In this document: piece after piece, positions 32,243 to 33,876 of the stretch | Layout: each line of letters starts with the position of its first letter | Position numbering within the stretch: position 1 is the stretch's first letter | Origin: an uncultured Bacteroidales bacterium | GTDB taxonomy: Bacteria > Bacteroidota > Bacteroidia > Bacteroidales > FEN-979 | Reading direction: 5' to 3' | NCBI GenBank assembly: GCA_903885595.1 | Contig: CAISJJ010000411.1 | Span: 1 to 33,876, forward strand | DNA: 33,876 nucleotides | Program-made: the position numbers and the translations under genes | The notes under the pieces: model-generated | Databases searched by the model: none | Seen by the model: the letters and a program-made list of their open reading frames with translations, nothing else | What the model was told of the DNA's origin: nothing

Positions 32243-33876
32243 ATGCTTTATCCAACGACTTTTGAACAAAAACTGGGGTTTGACATGATTCGTCAGATCC
32301 TTGGAAATTATTGCCTCTCCTCCCTTGGACGATCGCGGGTTTCTAAAATTGCCTTCTCCACAGATACAACGGAAATAATAACCTGGCATTACCAGACGGC
32401 CGAGATGAGGCAAATTCTACAGTTTGAAGAGAATTTTCCATCGCAGGATTATTACGACCTGATCCCTGAATTATTGCGTGTTCGTGTTCCAAACACTTAC
32501 ATGGAGACAGAACAACTTTCACAATTGCGGTTATCGGTGCTGACCATTCAATCCTTATTGTTATTTTTTTCTCAAAGAAGGGAAAAATTTCCCACACTTT
32601 ATCAAATGATTGCCGGGAAGGGATTTGGCTCCTCCCCTGATAATTCTGATTATGATCCGGCAGGCGACATTTCAGATTATTCATTGGAAAACGTTTTTCC
32701 ACTTCTTGAAGGATTGGTAGACCAGGTTAGCCGGATAGTTGACGAAAAATCGGAGATCAGGGATAATGCGTCTCCTGAACTAAACAGGATCAGGAAGCAA
32801 AAAATATCGTTACAAGCTGCGGTTGAACGTAAAGTAATTCAAAGTTACAAACTGGCAAGGCAAAGTGGCTGGACCCCTGATGATGCTGAAATTACCGTTC
32901 GTAATGGCAGGCTTGTTATTCCGTTGATCAGTGCGCATAAGCGCAAAATCCAGGGATTCATGCATGATGAATCGGCAACAGGTCAGACCGTATATATAGA
33001 ACCAGCCGAGATTTTCGAAACCAACAATGAGATCCGCGAACTTGACTATGCCGAACGCCGTGAGATAGTTCGCATCCTTATTGCTTTTACAACTTCGTTA
33101 AGGCCCGACATTGACTCCCTCATTCGCGCTTATCATTTCCTTGGGCAAGTTGACTTCATCCGTGCCAAGGCCCGGTTTGCCATCAACATTGGCGCAACAA
33201 GCCTGCTACATCCCCATCCGAACGCGGCTGCATTCATGTGGCATCAGGCTATCCACCCATTGCTTTTCCTCTCCCATCAAAAGCAAAATAAAACCATTGT
33301 ACCCCTCAATATTGGTTTAAATTCCGATAACAGGATCCTGATTATCTCCGGACCAAATGCGGGCGGAAAATCGGTATGCCTGAAAACCGTTGGGCTGGTT
33401 CAGTATATGTTTCAGTGTGGTTTACTACCTTCGGTAAGGGAGGATTCTGAATTTACGATTTTTACAAGGATTTTCATCGACATTGGCGACGAGCAATCGA
33501 TCGATAACGATCTGAGTACCTATACATCAAAACTGCTTAACCTGAAATTCTTCATTGAAAACACGGATTCCCACTCGCTTTTTTTAATTGATGAACTTGG
33601 TACCGGCACAGATCCTTCATTAGGCGGAACCATTGCCGAGGCATCGCTGGAGGCATTAAACGCCAAACAAGCCATGGGTATCGTGACGACACACTACTCG
33701 AATTTAAAACTACTTGCCTCCCGCGAACCGGGAATTATCAACGGGGCGATGCTTTTTGACATTAAAAAATTAAAACCATTATATCAGTTAAAAACAGGGA
33801 AACCGGGAAGTTCATTTGCCCTCGAAATTGCACATGAGATTGGATTTCCAGAATATGTGCTGAAAAATGCAAAAAA
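32243..33876 (+). CDS. mutS2: Endonuclease MutS2, 3'-truncated by window edge
   Basis: The first 544 residues of MutS2, a MutS-family ATPase of recombination suppression and ribosome rescue rather than mismatch repair. The start MLYPTTFEQKLGFDMIRQIL and CLSSLGRSRV match the conserved family N-terminus and fix the ATG at 32243. The core domain has SATGQTVYIEPAEIFETNN, Walker A GPNAGGKS (370-377), DELGTGTDPS (450-459) and TTHYSNLK. The frame stays open to the last base; the coiled-coil and C-terminal Smr nuclease domain (family total about 780-830) lie outside. No mismatch-binding N-terminal domain, consistent with MutS2 as opposed to MutS. Confidence 0.95.
   Translation, partial: MLYPTTFEQKLGFDMIRQILGNYCLSSLGRSRVSKIAFSTDTTEIITWHYQTAEMRQILQFEENFPSQDYYDLIPELLRVRVPNTYMETEQLSQLRLSVLTIQSLLLFFSQRREKFPTLYQMIAGKGFGSSPDNSDYDPAGDISDYSLENVFPLLEGLVDQVSRIVDEKSEIRDNASPELNRIRKQKISLQAAVERKVIQSYKLARQSGWTPDDAEITVRNGRLVIPLISAHKRKIQGFMHDESATGQTVYIEPAEIFETNNEIRELDYAERREIVRILIAFTTSLRPDIDSLIRAYHFLGQVDFIRAKARFAINIGATSLLHPHPNAAAFMWHQAIHPLLFLSHQKQNKTIVPLNIGLNSDNRILIISGPNAGGKSVCLKTVGLVQYMFQCGLLPSVREDSEFTIFTRIFIDIGDEQSIDNDLSTYTSKLLNLKFFIENTDSHSLFLIDELGTGTDPSLGGTIAEASLEALNAKQAMGIVTTHYSNLKLLASREPGIINGAMLFDIKKLKPLYQLKTGKPGSSFALEIAHEIGFPEYVLKNAK

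Overview
The window looks like a chromosomal segment of an anaerobic or facultative member of the Bacteroidota (Bacteroidales/Marinilabiliales-like). The grounds are: Bacteroidota-type -7 promoter elements (TAnnTTTG) in front of many genes and little use of Shine-Dalgarno sites; outer-membrane beta-barrel and OmpA-TPR proteins; a folK/sppA neighbourhood usual for the phylum; and redox enzymes of anaerobes (pyruvate:ferredoxin oxidoreductase and a tungsten-type aldehyde:ferredoxin oxidoreductase). I see no transposase, integrase, phage gene or CRISPR array.

Layout. 1-2274: 3' part of anmK (peptidoglycan recycling), a 46-codon gene and folC, the last two overlapping by ATGA. 2318-3169 (minus): a ThiS/MoaD-like sulfur carrier and a short ThiF/MoeB-like activating enzyme. 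3275-7385: a biotin-dependent carboxyltransferase subunit and a tungstopterin aldehyde oxidoreductase (AOR). 7723-9642: a Rieske non-heme iron oxygenase and an outer-membrane barrel. 9740-11380 (minus): pruA. 11782-16015: a molybdenum/tungsten cofactor operon, modE-like, moeA, compact moaA, moaC, MOSC-MogA fusion. 16085-16377 (minus): tRNA-Leu(TAA) and tRNA-Gly(GCC), each with a hairpin terminator. 16423-19113 (minus): mutS. 19329-23277: trmH-type methylase, a small lipoprotein (minus) and a large OmpA-TPR protein. 23356-25381 (minus): deoxynucleoside kinase, folK, glucosaminidase. 25579-27339: sppA. 27412-32101 (minus): a dihydroorotate-dehydrogenase-like protein behind nifJ. 32243-end: 5' part of mutS2.

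How the genes work together. The main theme is pyranopterin metal chemistry. AOR needs a tungsto-bispterin cofactor, and the window holds GTP cyclisation (moaA, moaC), adenylylation and metal insertion (mogA domain, moeA), a MOSC domain, and a ThiS/ThiF pair that could act as MoaD/MoeB. MoaE and a molybdate/tungstate transporter are not present. A near-identical inverted repeat, TCGATATG-N10-CwTATCGA, lies upstream of both AOR and the modE-like gene (shared with pruA). Its 26-bp span matches the E. coli ModE operator as I recall it, which suggests one metal-responsive regulon for enzyme and cofactor.

A second theme is tandem repeats with a 7-base period. Their unit sequence differs from site to site. 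They occur in many intergenic gaps, often starting right after a stop codon or forming hairpins between convergent genes, and one lies inside the mutS reading frame.
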